Below, one piece after another: positions 15,428 to 25,500 of a stretch of DNA of 64,000 nt. Every line of letters begins with the position of its first letter. The first letter of the stretch is position 1. The stretch is taken from contig JAFDZW010000006.1 of assembly GCA_018266755.1 (NCBI GenBank), positions 1-64,000 on the forward strand. Reading direction: 5' to 3'. Position numbers and translations under genes: made by a program. The notes under the pieces are model-generated. The model ran no database searches and was not told the DNA's origin. It worked only from the letters and a program-made list of their open reading frames with translations. The stretch is from Bacteroidota bacterium (GTDB taxonomy: Bacteria; Bacteroidota; Ignavibacteria; Palsa-1295).

Positions 15428-18346
15428 TTACCGTTCAATGGTCAGAATGCGTGAGAAGAGCTGTGAGGGGGTCTGCAGCACGTACAAATAATTACCGCGG
15501 GGCAATTCGCGAAGATCGAGATCAAACGAATAATGGCCGTGCTTATAATCGCCGCTCATTACATCTCGGATCTTTCGTCCCACAAGATCTGTGAGGAAGA
15601 GATTGGTATGTCCATCCTCAATAAGATCGACGTCGATTTGGGCGTATGAGGCGGTTGGGTTCGGCCTGCTCTGCGTAATACCGACATTGCCACTTTGGCT
15701 GAAGAGCCGCTGGCCACCTGCCGTGCAGACGTTAACCTTCAGTAAGCCGCTGTAGCGCAGGATAACCGCCTTCTTCCCGGAAGTGAAATCGAATGCGTCG
15801 ATCGACACGACCGTCTCCGCCGAATCGCCCCAGTACACATTACATGGGATCGGTAGGAGTGTACCAACGTCCAACGTTTGAGGTCGGAAGCCGGATAATG
15901 TTAACGTTCGTATATCCCCTGTTATCGTCGATGGTATCGATTGGTCTTCCGGCGCGAGCAATGTCTTATTGAACGACATGGTAGCAACCCATGACGTGTC
16001 TCCACTTGGTAATAGATTTCGAGATGACACGATCTTTAGAGGAAAGACGACACGATCTCCGGGCGATGCCGTAATCGTATCCGTCGCAACATATACGAGC
16101 GGTGTCGCAAGGTCACGAATAATATGAATCGTTGTCGTCGAACTGCATCCATTCGAATCGACGACGGCAACGCTAAAGTAGCCAGAGTCAAATACCGTTA
16201 ATGTATCTCCGATCTTTCCCGTGTTCCATAGATAACTATTGAGGTTACCGCCAACGACGAGGGTGTCCACACCACCGGAGTCCGGCAGGTTCGGCGGGGA
16301 TGCTGTAATATTAATATTCGGGAGCGGATTCACCAACACACTGACGGTGTCAGAGCTCATCGCACAGCCGCCGGGAATGGTGACCATGCAATTGTACTTG
16401 CCTGTCGTAAATACTTTCGTCGTCGCTGTGGTATCGCCATTATTCCATTTATAGGCAAGGAAAGTATTTGGGACCGAGAGCGTCATGCTATCTCCTTGGC
16501 ACAACTGTCCACCTCCTTGCACAAGCGGCTTCTTTGCCCAATGAATAATGACATGCTCGGTCGTAGTCCCAATACACGGTGCGCCGATCGTTGTTGCGTC
16601 AATTTGGATCACACCATCGGTCGTGTCGTTCCATTGGACATACACCGTATCGCTCCCCTGACCAGCGGTGACACTACCCCCGATGATACTCCATTGATAG
16701 GTCGAATTCGGAGCATTCGTCAGGTAATACTTCTCAATATCGTCACCACAAACTTCGAAGGATCCGTTGATGACAGGGGTCGGGCGGAAGTTCACTTTTA
16801 CATCGACCGTATCGGTAAACGTACAGCCACGCATATCTTGGTACGTAGCGATATATTGGATTGATGTATCGGGTCGCGCCTTCGGCATCTGGACGGTTGG
16901 ATTAGACAGGAAATATGTCGGTGCCCAACTGAAGTTTTGTCCACCATTGATACCGATAACAATGGTATCCCCGAGGCAAATTGTATCGTATCTGCTAATC
17001 GCTCTGGGATATGTAAAGAGTGTCTTGCTTTCTGCTAAGACAAGTCCGGTCTGCGAGATGCCGGGCTGGCCATCCGTGGCGCCATAACTTGTTCCGTAGC
17101 AAGATACTAAGGATGAGACTTCAACTCCTGATTTACCGGCTGTAACTGTAGCAGCAAGCGGGGTTGCGGCACTGGTAATCACGCGTCCGCCTCCGCCACC
17201 CCCGCCAGGTGCGAAACAGTAGTCTTTAAGTTTGAATGCATCGTTATCGCCGCCTTTACCGCCACGAGCATAGATAGTAAGATTACCGACGATCTTCTGT
17301 GCGTCGATCGCTACAGTACCACCACCACCGCCGCCGCCTGCTCCATCGACACCTGCAAGGAGTGCGCTGTCTCCGTCCACTTGGATCGTCCCTTTGTTTT
17401 TCACGACGATTGCCCCTGCGCGGATAATCACCAAGCCGCCGCCAGCAGCTCCGTTCGATCCGGTTCCGTCATTCTGGTGTCCGCCGCCGCCGCCGCCGCC
17501 GAGCGTCAATAATCCTTTATGTCCGACATAGTCAAGCGGAATAGCACCCAACCCGCCATTATCCAAAATACCTACCTGTGACGTTTGTTTACCGCCTTGC
17601 CCACCGGCGCCACCATTGCCACCGCCACCGCCGCCGCCATTTTGGTCGTTTCCACCACCGCCGCCATGAGCAAGTGGGCCACGACCGGCCTCGAAGCCAT
17701 AGATATACGCAGCGATTGACTCGCCCTTTTTACCGCCGTCGTAGGAAGCTTCTGAATAATAATATCCAAGACGGCCAGGGGTTGCTCGGCGCCCCGAGTA
17801 ATCGCCGCCCTTAAATCCACGGCCCGTCGCATCGATTGTCCCCCCGTCGAAGGTCAACGTATCGGCAACTTCCATGACCGTAATACCACCTTCAGTGCCG
17901 CTCCAGGCTTTGGGCCGGACCGTATCCTGGATTGTCGCATTTGTATAGACCGCCACACGGACAAGCTGAATACTTCCCGTTGCATCGTAGGATTGCATCA
18001 ACTTGTTTTTTAATGCTACCGTCAGACCGTCGACACCCGAGACATTACAAAATTCGTAGTGAGCAGCATTTCCATAGTCAAGGACTTTCCCAAAATTCGC
18101 AGTATTGGTCGTATCGACTTTAGCTCCCTTCATTTCGATGAGCAACACACGATCCCCAACATTAAAGATTGAGCTGTTGGTAACGAGTACGGTATTATGG
18201 CAGGTATCGATACTCAGTACCTGTGAAAAGTCATTGATGTCTCCGGAGATCGTCTGCGCATGGCTAACTGGGGTAACGCATAGCAACATGCTTGCGACAA
18301 GCGCAAGGAAATACAGACCATCGATCGATCGCTTCATAGGCTTCAT
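15428..18346 (-). CDS. T9SS-exported glycine-rich protein with PKD-like and cohesin-like regions (972 aa)
   Basis: The Met at 18346 gives a signal peptide (K-P-M-K-R-S ... V-S-H-A-Q); Mets at 18400, 18358 and 18337 are alternatives. In order: an N-terminal beta region, a long glycine-rich segment with many G-G-G-G-G runs (about residues 200-400), Ig/PKD-like stretches rich in D-T-V and V-Q-W-N-D, a cohesin-like domain (G-D-R-V-V-F-P-L ... F-N-K-T-L-L-A-P-E), a C-T-A-G-G-Q-R-L motif, R-P-N-P, and a type-A sorting domain with L-I-E-D-G, H-G-H, V-L-Q-T-P and final T-I-E-R. It should be delivered to the cell surface by T9SS. The OmpA-like PNCC protein follows after 24 nt. The actual ligand or activity is unknown. 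Confidence 0.82.
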   Translation of the reverse strand: MKPMKRSIDGLYFLALVASMLLCVTPVSHAQTISGDINDFSQVLSIDTCHNTVLVTNSSIFNVGDRVLLIEMKGAKVDTTNTANFGKVLDYGNAAHYEFCNVSGVDGLTVALKNKLMQSYDATGSIQLVRVAVYTNATIQDTVRPKAWSGTEGGITVMEVADTLTFDGGTIDATGRGFKGGDYSGRRATPGRLGYYYSEASYDGGKKGESIAAYIYGFEAGRGPLAHGGGGGNDQNGGGGGGGNGGAGGQGGKQTSQVGILDNGGLGAIPLDYVGHKGLLTLGGGGGGGHQNDGTGSNGAAGGGLVIIRAGAIVVKNKGTIQVDGDSALLAGVDGAGGGGGGGTVAIDAQKIVGNLTIYARGGKGGDNDAFKLKDYCFAPGGGGGGGRVITSAATPLAATVTAGKSGVEVSSLVSCYGTSYGATDGQPGISQTGLVLAESKTLFTYPRAISRYDTICLGDTIVIGINGGQNFSWAPTYFLSNPTVQMPKARPDTSIQYIATYQDMRGCTFTDTVDVKVNFRPTPVINGSFEVCGDDIEKYYLTNAPNSTYQWSIIGGSVTAGQGSDTVYVQWNDTTDGVIQIDATTIGAPCIGTTTEHVIIHWAKKPLVQGGGQLCQGDSMTLSVPNTFLAYKWNNGDTTATTKVFTTGKYNCMVTIPGGCAMSSDTVSVLVNPLPNINITASPPNLPDSGGVDTLVVGGNLNSYLWNTGKIGDTLTVFDSGYFSVAVVDSNGCSSTTTIHIIRDLATPLVYVATDTITASPGDRVVFPLKIVSSRNLLPSGDTSWVATMSFNKTLLAPEDQSIPSTITGDIRTLTLSGFRPQTLDVGTLLPIPCNVYWGDSAETVVSIDAFDFTSGKKAVILRYSGLLKVNVCTAGGQRLFSQSGNVGITQSRPNPTASYAQIDVDLIEDGHTNLFLTDLVGRKIRDVMSGDYKHGHYSFDLDLRELPRGNYLYVLQTPSQLFSRILTIER

Positions 18347-18530
18347 TGCAAACTGCATTTCGCCCGCTCTTTTTTCGATTCGCTTGTCCAAACTACGCAA
18401 GCGTGAGGGGGCTACAACTCACTAGGCTTGGCTTCTGCCATTAAATTCGAGCTTAAATATACGAACAAAATGCGCGATTCCAAACAGAAATCGCGCCGAG
18501 CTAAGATAGATTAGAAAATATTACCGGTAA

Positions 18531-19589
18531 TCAGTTCGTGATCGTGTACTTCAGCGTTAGGAATGTGGCACCATACATTACCTGGGAATGGAAACTCACG
18601 AGGCCTGTAAGATCTAGCCCAAGGCCACCTGTAACTGTTGCACCAAAAGAGGCTTGTGCCGAGAATCCGATACCCTGCCATTGATGAATGGATACCGCCG
18701 GCTGCATGCCACCGACGATCGTCTGTTCCATGGAACGGGTATAGGTAGGGCCACCGGCTATCACCGCGTTGAAATTTCCCTGCCGGATAGAAGCCCCGAT
18801 CAAGATGCCATACTCCGTTACCTTCTGCAAGTACTCCCCGTTCGCATCTGAAAGTTTTCCGAAGAGCTGGTCAGAGTTCGTCTTGGTGCCGAATGTACTG
18901 GTATAGCGCATACCAATATATTGCCAGTCGTGCTCAAGACCGAACATAATCCCCCCCCCGAGAGTGTTGAGTGATCCGTAAATAACTCCAGCTTGCACTC
19001 CTGCACTAAAGCGATATACGTCCCCAGCATCCTCGGCTTGGAGTTCGCGCCGACTCTTGATTTCACTCATATTACTGTGTACGCCATGAATATCGTCATT
19101 GGAATGGGGCGCATTCACTATTTGAGCAACTGGCGTGAGTGGAATCTGTTCGTCCATGCTCGACGAATGAACAGGAATTGGTTGCAGTGCGGCATTGGCG
19201 TCTTCGCTTCGCCTGCTTACTGAATAGTCTGCGCCGTTATTCGAGGTCGTGACGGCGGTAGCCGGCTGTAGGACAGTATTGGCGGTTACATTCTGAAATT
19301 GTTCGTGGGCAGGCGCATCGTTCGTCAGATTCTGCACCGTGTGCTTGAATGCTGCAAACTCTGCCGTCGATCCGATCGGTCCACGACTGTGGAAGAGATA
19401 CACTGCACCGGCGCTGAGTGCTACGGCGGCAAGCATCGACAGGGTATACGACATTCGCCACGACGTTGGCGCTGCAGAAGCCGCAGCCGTAGCGCGCTGT
19501 AACTGCGCGAGTGTCACATCCGACGTTGCTGACCGCAAGGGGTCGAATAGTGATCGTGTGGAAGCGTCGTTATTGGTCGGGTTACTCAT
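18531..19589 (-). CDS. Putative anti-sigma-like membrane protein with barrel-like C-terminus (352 aa)
   Basis: Its start overlaps the stop of the ECF sigma gene by 4 nt, the usual arrangement for a sigma/anti-sigma pair. An N-terminal region of about 45 residues lacks a signal peptide and is probably cytoplasmic. A single membrane helix lies at 46-66. A low-complexity Ser/Thr/Asn-rich linker follows, and from about 191 to the end comes an alternating aromatic/hydrophobic, Gly-rich region (Y-R-F-S-A-G-V-Q-A-G ... F-L-T-L-K-Y-T-I-T-N) that looks like an outer-membrane beta-barrel of about eight strands. No zinc-binding anti-sigma motif (HxxxCxxC) is present. Anti-sigma function is inferred from position only. 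Similar TM-plus-barrel proteins beside ECF genes occur in Bacteroidota, to my knowledge uncharacterised. Confidence 0.7.
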   Translation of the reverse strand: MSNPTNNDASTRSLFDPLRSATSDVTLAQLQRATAAASAAPTSWRMSYTLSMLAAVALSAGAVYLFHSRGPIGSTAEFAAFKHTVQNLTNDAPAHEQFQNVTANTVLQPATAVTTSNNGADYSVSRRSEDANAALQPIPVHSSSMDEQIPLTPVAQIVNAPHSNDDIHGVHSNMSEIKSRRELQAEDAGDVYRFSAGVQAGVIYGSLNTLGGGIMFGLEHDWQYIGMRYTSTFGTKTNSDQLFGKLSDANGEYLQKVTEYGILIGASIRQGNFNAVIAGGPTYTRSMEQTIVGGMQPAVSIHQWQGIGFSAQASFGATVTGGLGLDLTGLVSFHSQVMYGATFLTLKYTITN

Positions 19590-20137
19590 AACCGTTGCAT
19601 TTCAAATACGAATGGGACAAGCTGATCGTTATATTCATCGACTGTCGATTCTACAGGACGATCGACAATCATATCGCGTAGTGCTTCGCGTCCGCGTTTC
19701 AGGCGCGACTTCACGCCTGACAGAGTCCCGCCCTGTAATTGGCGGATCTCTTCGAGCGAAAAGCCCGATATCTCAAAGAGCAGGAGCGCCTCGCGCATCT
19801 TCAGCGGCAGACGGTCCAAGGCAGTAAGCAATAACTCAAGGTCGTGCGTAGATTCGCGCTGTTCCTCTGCTGGGATGTGCTCTATCCCGTCATTGCCCAT
19901 GAAGAGGCGTCGGCGCCACAGTTTGCGCGTATGCAGACGCCGTGCAATCGTGTAGAGTGTTTTCTTAAAGCCCCCGAGATCGCGCTGGTTCGGAAAGCTC
20001 TGGAATGCGGCTACGACGGTGTCGCTGACCAAGTCATTCGCATCGTCACGTGAGCGCGTCAATCCGTAAGCATATCGCCACAATGCAGGGCGGTAGTCCT
20101 CGATGAGTTGCCAAAATATGTCAGGGGAATTCTGCAT
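19586..20137 (-). CDS. ECF-type RNA polymerase sigma factor
   Basis: 183 residues with the two-domain ECF layout. Region 2 is seen as L-W-R-Y-A-Y-G-L-T-R-S-R-D-D-A-N-D-L-V-S-D-T (about 17-40) and region 4 as L-P-L-K-M-R-E-A-L-L-L-F-E-I-S-G-F-S-L-E-E-I followed by G-V-K-S-R-L-K-R-G-R. Region 3 is missing, as is normal for ECF factors. It should direct RNA polymerase to a small stress- or envelope-related regulon. The partner gene downstream overlaps by 4 nt. A likely ECF-type promoter lies just upstream, suggesting autoregulation. Confidence 0.92.
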   Translation of the reverse strand: MQNSPDIFWQLIEDYRPALWRYAYGLTRSRDDANDLVSDTVVAAFQSFPNQRDLGGFKKTLYTIARRLHTRKLWRRRLFMGNDGIEHIPAEEQRESTHDLELLLTALDRLPLKMREALLLFEISGFSLEEIRQLQGGTLSGVKSRLKRGREALRDMIVDRPVESTVDEYNDQLVPFVFEMQRL

Positions 20138-20144
20138 TTCGTGT

Positions 20145-20176
20145 ATTAGTGTCGCCAGCCTTCAAAAGGTTGCGAC
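20145..20176 (-). promoter_or_regulatory. Candidate autoregulatory ECF promoter
   Basis: Read on the minus strand, GCAACC (20173-20168) and CGAC followed by ACTAATA (from 20154) are separated by 13 nt. An AACC-type -35 and a CGAC/CGTC-type -10 fit the general pattern of ECF promoters. The -10 lies only about 14 nt before the ATG at 20137, so the mRNA would have a very short or no leader, in line with the missing Shine-Dalgarno. The assignment rests on pattern recognition alone. Confidence 0.45.
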
Positions 20177-20471
20177 CCTACGCAAACTTTTTTCCAGCTC
20201 ATATCCCTCGAATGAGATGCGAATATGACACCGATCTACCCCCGTTTGTGAAATCCCTCAAGGAGAAATTCTATATATAATTACAGAGCGGTCATTGTCT
20301 TAGTAAAGATCAATATGGATGCAACCCAGGAAGAGTATCATGCGAAGCTTGATAGCAGTGCTGAAGCTTCAACCGTTGGATGCCTGGATGGAACCGTATC
20401 GAGGCAGAAAATGAGTATCAATGTCGATTCTTCGACAGTAAGATACTGGACTGTCACAAGTAACCAATTTG
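20177..20471. other. Intergenic region between sigma-factor promoter and tRNA-Glu
   Basis: Nothing coding is supported. The stretch is AT-rich (for example TATATATAATTACAG near 20275) and carries no clear hairpin with a T-run. A 64-codon plus-strand frame starting at 20315 runs into the antisense of the tRNA and is considered spurious. Confidence 0.5.
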
Positions 20472-20543
20472 TGACCCGTACGAGATTCGAACTCGTGCAA
20501 CCACCGTGAAAGGGTGGTGACCTAACCACTAGTCGAACGGGCC
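20472..20543 (-). tRNA. tRNA-Glu (anticodon TTC)
   Basis: A full cloverleaf can be folded on the minus strand. The acceptor stem is GGCCCGT with ACGGGTC (one G-U pair), the D arm is GAC/GTC, the anticodon stem CCACC/GGTGG has loop CTTTCAC and anticodon TTC, and the T arm contains TTCGAAT. The discriminator base is A. CCA is not encoded (the next bases are CAA). Confidence 0.93.
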
Positions 20544-20587
20544 GTGGACGCGCGAGGCGGTTTCCCGAGCGCGCGGCAATAAAACAG

Positions 20588-21187
20588 TTAGGATTTCATT
20601 CGGTTCCGCATCCACTCAGAGAATGCCAAAACAGCCCGTGCACGGTGACTGATCCGGTTTTTTTCCTCAGAAGTGAGTTCGGCAAAAGTCTTACCCCCCC
20701 CCTCTTCGGGCTCGAAGACGGGGTCGTAGCCGAAGCCGTTTGAACCGCGCTCGGTGTTGCTGATCACTCCGTCTACACGCCCTTCAACGAGGTGCCGATT
20801 GCCTGCGGCATCAATATAGCAGAGCACTGTTTTGAACGTTGCGACACGGTCGGTCGCGCCTTCAAGCTCATCGAGCAATTTGCGACAATTATCGGCATAC
20901 GTCGCATGTTCGCCGGCATACCGCGCGGTGTACACTCCGGGTGCGCCGTCGAGCGCTTCGACCACGAGACCGGTATCATCGGCAATCGTTGGCAGCTTTA
21001 GTCTCGCGAAGACGGCCTCTGCCTTGATGATGGCATTCTCTTCAAGCGTCGTGCCTGTCTCTTCGATATCGGGGAAATTATCGGGCAGCACCTGCACGTC
21101 AAACTCTCCGCCATCACCGAGCATCGCCGCAAGCTCGTCGCGTTTGTGTTTGTTGTGAGTTGCCAGTATGATCGTATGCCTACTCAT
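20588..21187 (-). CDS. rdgB: RdgB/HAM1 non-canonical purine NTP pyrophosphatase
   Basis: 199 residues, typical for the family. It hydrolyses dITP, XTP and ITP to monophosphates, keeping deaminated purines out of DNA and RNA. Family motifs are T-H-N-K-H-K-R-D-E at the start, E-E-T-G-T-T-L-E-E-N-A, I-A-D-D-T-G-L-V-V-E-A-L with P-G-V-Y-T-A-R-Y, G-S-N-G-F-G-Y-D-P-V-F and K-N-R-I-S-H-R-A-R-A. The start overlaps the radA stop by 4 nt, so the two genome-integrity genes form one transcript. Confidence 0.96.
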   Translation of the reverse strand: MSRHTIILATHNKHKRDELAAMLGDGGEFDVQVLPDNFPDIEETGTTLEENAIIKAEAVFARLKLPTIADDTGLVVEALDGAPGVYTARYAGEHATYADNCRKLLDELEGATDRVATFKTVLCYIDAAGNRHLVEGRVDGVISNTERGSNGFGYDPVFEPEEGGGKTFAELTSEEKNRISHRARAVLAFSEWMRNRMKS

Positions 21188-22548
21188 AGTATCTGTTCGA
21201 TGGCTTGCTGTACTTTGTCAACGCCGATGACCTGTTTCTTGAAATCGCCGAGCGACTTAAGGTTTGGCCTCGGGACGATTACTCGCTCGAAGCCAAGGCG
21301 CAATGCCTCCTGCACGCGCTGCTCAGGTTGCGGCACGGCACGCACTTCCCCGCCGAGACCAATCTCGCCAATGAGACAGGATGTTGAGTCGATCGGCACA
21401 TCCCGCAGACTTGAAAGCACCGCCAGCGCGATTGCCAGATCGATGGCCGGCTCTTCGATTGTCAGTCCGCCTGCAATATTGATAAACACATCGTTTTCAC
21501 GCAACCGAGCGCCGATCCGTTTTTCAAGCACTGCTAAAAGCATTGCAACACGTCGGTAATCATAGCCCGTCGTGGTTCGTTGCGGGGTATTGTAATGCGT
21601 CGCAGATACGAGGGCCTGCACTTCAAGCAACACCGGACGTGAGCCTTCCAATACTGCGCTCACGCACGAACCGCTCGTGCCATATTGACGCTCGCTCAAG
21701 AACACTTCGCTTGGGTTCGGAACTTCGACAAGGCCCTCGCTTGCCATTGCGAAAACGCCGATCTCGTTGGTCGAACCGTAGCGGTTCTTCGCTGCACGAA
21801 GGATGCGGTATGCATGCGTACGTTCGCCTTCGAACTGCAACACTGCATCGACAATATGCTCGAGAACTTTCGGACCTGCGATCGAGCCTTCTTTCGTGAC
21901 GTGCCCGACGATAAACACCGGCGTGTTCGATGACTTTGCGAACTGCAGTAGCAGCGCTGCGCATTCACGAATCTGTGCCACACTTCCCGGTGCCGAGTCG
22001 AGTATAGGACGATACGTAGTCTGGATCGAATCGACAATGAGTACATCGGGCTGCATCTGTTGTGCATGCTCGATGACCTGCTCGATATTGGTCTCGGCAA
22101 GGAAATACACTTCCTCGTTTTTCATCCCGAGCCGCTCTGCTCGAGAACGGAGTTGGCGCGGCGATTCTTCTCCGCTGACATAGAGTGTCTTGGCCGTCAT
22201 AAATGCTCGCGACATTTGCAGCAGCAACGTGGATTTCCCGATCCCCGGATCGCCCCCGATCAGTACGAGCGAGCCTCGCATGATGCCGCCGCCGAGAACG
22301 CGGTCGAGCTCGGCGATACCGGTTTGCAGACGGTCCTCGGTCTCGGTACTGATCTCAGAAAGCCGAAGCGGTCGCGTCGCGGTACCGGAAGCGCGTGCAC
22401 CTTTTGCTTTTGCAGAATCTGTCGATGCTGTAGAAGTAACTTCTTCCTCAAATGTATTCCACGCCGAACATTCGGGACACTTCCCGATCCAACGCGGAGA
22501 TACATAGCCGCAACTGGAGCAGACGAATTGAGTTTTGGATTTGGCCAT
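21184..22548 (-). CDS. radA: DNA repair protein RadA (Sms)
   Basis: 454 residues, full length. An N-terminal C4 zinc finger (C10, C13, C24, C27) is followed by the RecA-like core with Walker A G-G-D-P-G-I-G-K-S-T (98-107), V-D-S-I-Q-T near the Walker B position (about 172-177), the RadA signature K-N-R-Y-G (254-258; Y replaces the common F), and a C-terminal Lon-protease-like domain (from about 280, with I-E-E-P-A-I-D-L-A). RadA is a branch-migration helicase that assists RecA in recombination. rdgB follows with a 4-nt overlap. Confidence 0.97.
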   Translation of the reverse strand: MAKSKTQFVCSSCGYVSPRWIGKCPECSAWNTFEEEVTSTASTDSAKAKGARASGTATRPLRLSEISTETEDRLQTGIAELDRVLGGGIMRGSLVLIGGDPGIGKSTLLLQMSRAFMTAKTLYVSGEESPRQLRSRAERLGMKNEEVYFLAETNIEQVIEHAQQMQPDVLIVDSIQTTYRPILDSAPGSVAQIRECAALLLQFAKSSNTPVFIVGHVTKEGSIAGPKVLEHIVDAVLQFEGERTHAYRILRAAKNRYGSTNEIGVFAMASEGLVEVPNPSEVFLSERQYGTSGSCVSAVLEGSRPVLLEVQALVSATHYNTPQRTTTGYDYRRVAMLLAVLEKRIGARLRENDVFINIAGGLTIEEPAIDLAIALAVLSSLRDVPIDSTSCLIGEIGLGGEVRAVPQPEQRVQEALRLGFERVIVPRPNLKSLGDFKKQVIGVDKVQQAIEQIL

Positions 22549-22584
22549 AGTTGAACCGCAAACTTACGCAGGCCCGGACACCGG

Positions 22585-25500
22585 TTACCGCAAGATCACG
22601 AGCGGGATAGAACCGCAGTTCGAACCGGCGGCATTCAGTGCGAGAATATAGTTGCCGGATGGAAGGTCCGAAACTTCGATCGCGACTGCATTCGTCCCTT
22701 TTGCGAGATGCACCGGAATTCGACGAACGAAATTGCCGAGCCCGTCGATGACACTCACCGTCGCATCGATATTTGCCTGTGAAGCAACGATCGAAACCGT
22801 CGCGCTGTGCGAAGCGGGGTTCGGGACGATCCCTCCAATCGCAGCAAGCAATCGATCGTTTAGATATGCGCGAAGTGTCGGGTCGCCACACAGATCGCCG
22901 ATCGAGACAAATCCGTTTGCTACCGATGGATCCGTCAACGGACTTGAAACTCCGACGACCGAAACAACGGATGAATTATTACGCGCAACAAATGTCGTGA
23001 ACGGCAGGTCGATCGTCGCCGCCGTATCCTCAAATGCCGAAAGGATATTACGATCCTGACGGATCAGAGTAACATTCATCGTGCCGTCGGTGGGATTCGA
23101 GAACTGTACATTGTAATTGCACAGTGGGTTGTTTCCGGAACAATCGAATGTGGGCGCACTGGTCTGGATAAAATCTCCATCGTAGGTCAGACCGAAGGAC
23201 AACGTATCAATATTGATCGGGATCGGTTGCGCAGTAATCGTAATATGCAGCATCCCCGGCATCTGTGAATGCGCTGTGAACGCAGTATCGACATGAACAT
23301 TTACCATACCCGTGGTCGTCCCGGCAACATTGATCTTAACCAGTGGCATGGTATCGTTCGCAAGCGAGAATGTACTTTGCCAATGACCGATGAGCCCGGT
23401 ATTCAGGCGGATATGGACCGGTACTTGCTCAAGCCCCTGAAACACAATCGGATTCTTCAAATCGCTCGTGATCGTACCTTGGTCTCCCGTCTGGATCAAT
23501 TTCGTCACGATCACCGGTACTTCATTCGGATTCGTGATTACAATGGTTGCGGTAGAATCAAACGGCGCTATATGACTGAGAAAATCAACATCCCCGCTTG
23601 ACGCAAATGAGTACAGCGGAATTATGGACGGGCTGATCGTGATCGTGTTCACACATTCATGTCCGACACTGTCTGTTGCCTTAACGACGAGACTTGCCGT
23701 CTGTGTAGGGTCGATCGCAGTAAAGGTTTGTTCGGCCTCCAGCACGGAAACAAACGTCACCGGGCCAACAGACATATTCGTTGGTGTGCCGAGCACAGTA
23801 ATTGATGCGACCCCGCGGTCCCACGGGGCAAACTCGGTAACACGGAGTTTGCTCGACGTCGGGGACAATACCGAGATCTGACAGTTCGGACCATTAGTAT
23901 CCGCCTGTGGATCGTATCGTAATGTATCGAGCGCCGCGTTTCCAAGGCTATCTGACGATGTGATTTGGGCGCGAACGGGTTGCAAGGAATCGATGATGGA
24001 GACTGAGAAATTCGCCTGATAGGGCGATATAAAAGCATACGTCGGCGACCCAATGTTCGGTACCGACTCGATCACGATGTCGCGAATTCCCTTATCGCGC
24101 GGTCGCAATTCCGTCACTTGTCCGGTGATCGTCTTGATGGGCGATACAACAGGATACTGTGCAATCACCGGCGGTAACGTATCCTGTGCACCACCGGAAC
24201 GATCAATACAATACTGTCCCATGTTACCCGCTGAATCGATCGCCTCGATGCATCCATACACCGGCAAGGTTGGATCGATGATATGAACCCAGGCATTGCC
24301 CAATCGTTTGGAAAATATCTGTGTCTGGTCAAGAACGATATTGCTTGCTCCAGCCGCGAGTCGGATCTGCTTAATGCCACGATCCCACGGACGTATTTCA
24401 GAGATATTGAGCACATACTTCCCCGCGCTCGACTGCGAAACCGTTACGACCGGCGGCAGAGTATCGGGTGCCGGTGAGTATAGCACTTCCACTCCGCTCT
24501 TATTCCCTGCTGAATCGCGAGCGACATAGATCACGCGAGCATTCGACATCGAATCTGCAACGATCAGGCTGTCCGTCATCGACATATAGCTGCTATCCGG
24601 ATAGACTCCGTTGATCTTCGGGAAAAAGTGAACGAACGTTTGACGACGCTTAAGCAAGATGAAATTCGAGACCGCAGAATCGGAGGCATACATCAAGCCT
24701 CGTCCACATGGGAAATTTTCGTAGACCGTTACAAGCCGAGAGGTATAGAGCGGCTGCCCGACGATGATTTCCGGCCCATCCGTATCATTACGGCAGACAC
24801 CCATTTGAAAGTACTCGGTCGAGGTGCGCGTGAGGCCTTTATAGGTCAGCGACATATCGACGATATGGTTTGCATACCACGGACACGGGTTGTTCGAGTG
24901 GTAGCGGAGCGTGCAATGCTCCGAGGTAACGAGTTCGCCGAGTTGCTTCATGACCGGGGACCAGTCGTTCGAGTCCTGCGCCTGGTAATACACTCCTCCG
25001 GTCGAATGGGCAAGCGCAACGTTATGCGGCGAATTATCGGAGCCCACCTCCATCACATAGAGCGTGATATGGTTTGCTTCGAATAGACTGTCGTACTTCG
25101 CAAAATCGAGAATAGCGTCGTCGGTGACCAATACGATTGCCTTGTGCTGAAAGGGTTGATATTCAAGCATCGACATTGCTTTATCGATTGCATGGTCAAC
25201 ATACGTCCCCCCGAAATACGGTTGGAGCGCTAACGCATCGCCGAACGCTTGCGAATCGGCCGCATTCCCTCCGAGGAAAAAACCGGTCGGGTGCGACGGA
25301 CTCGGATAGACGCCGTTGATGGAGTCGTTGAATGTAATGAGTGCGTAGCGAGACGGTGCTTGTAACTGCGAAATACACGGTCCGAATGCCTGGAAGAATT
25401 TATAGGATAGATCGAATCCGTCACCCACACTCGAACGCATCGACGTACTGACATCGACGCAGAAGGCAACCGCTGCGGTGTTCGATTCATCGCAGTCAAG

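Noticed and set aside
20315-20509. Small plus-strand gene of 64 codons
   Set aside because: Its 3' half is the antisense of tRNA-Glu and no ribosome-binding site or conserved motif is visible.
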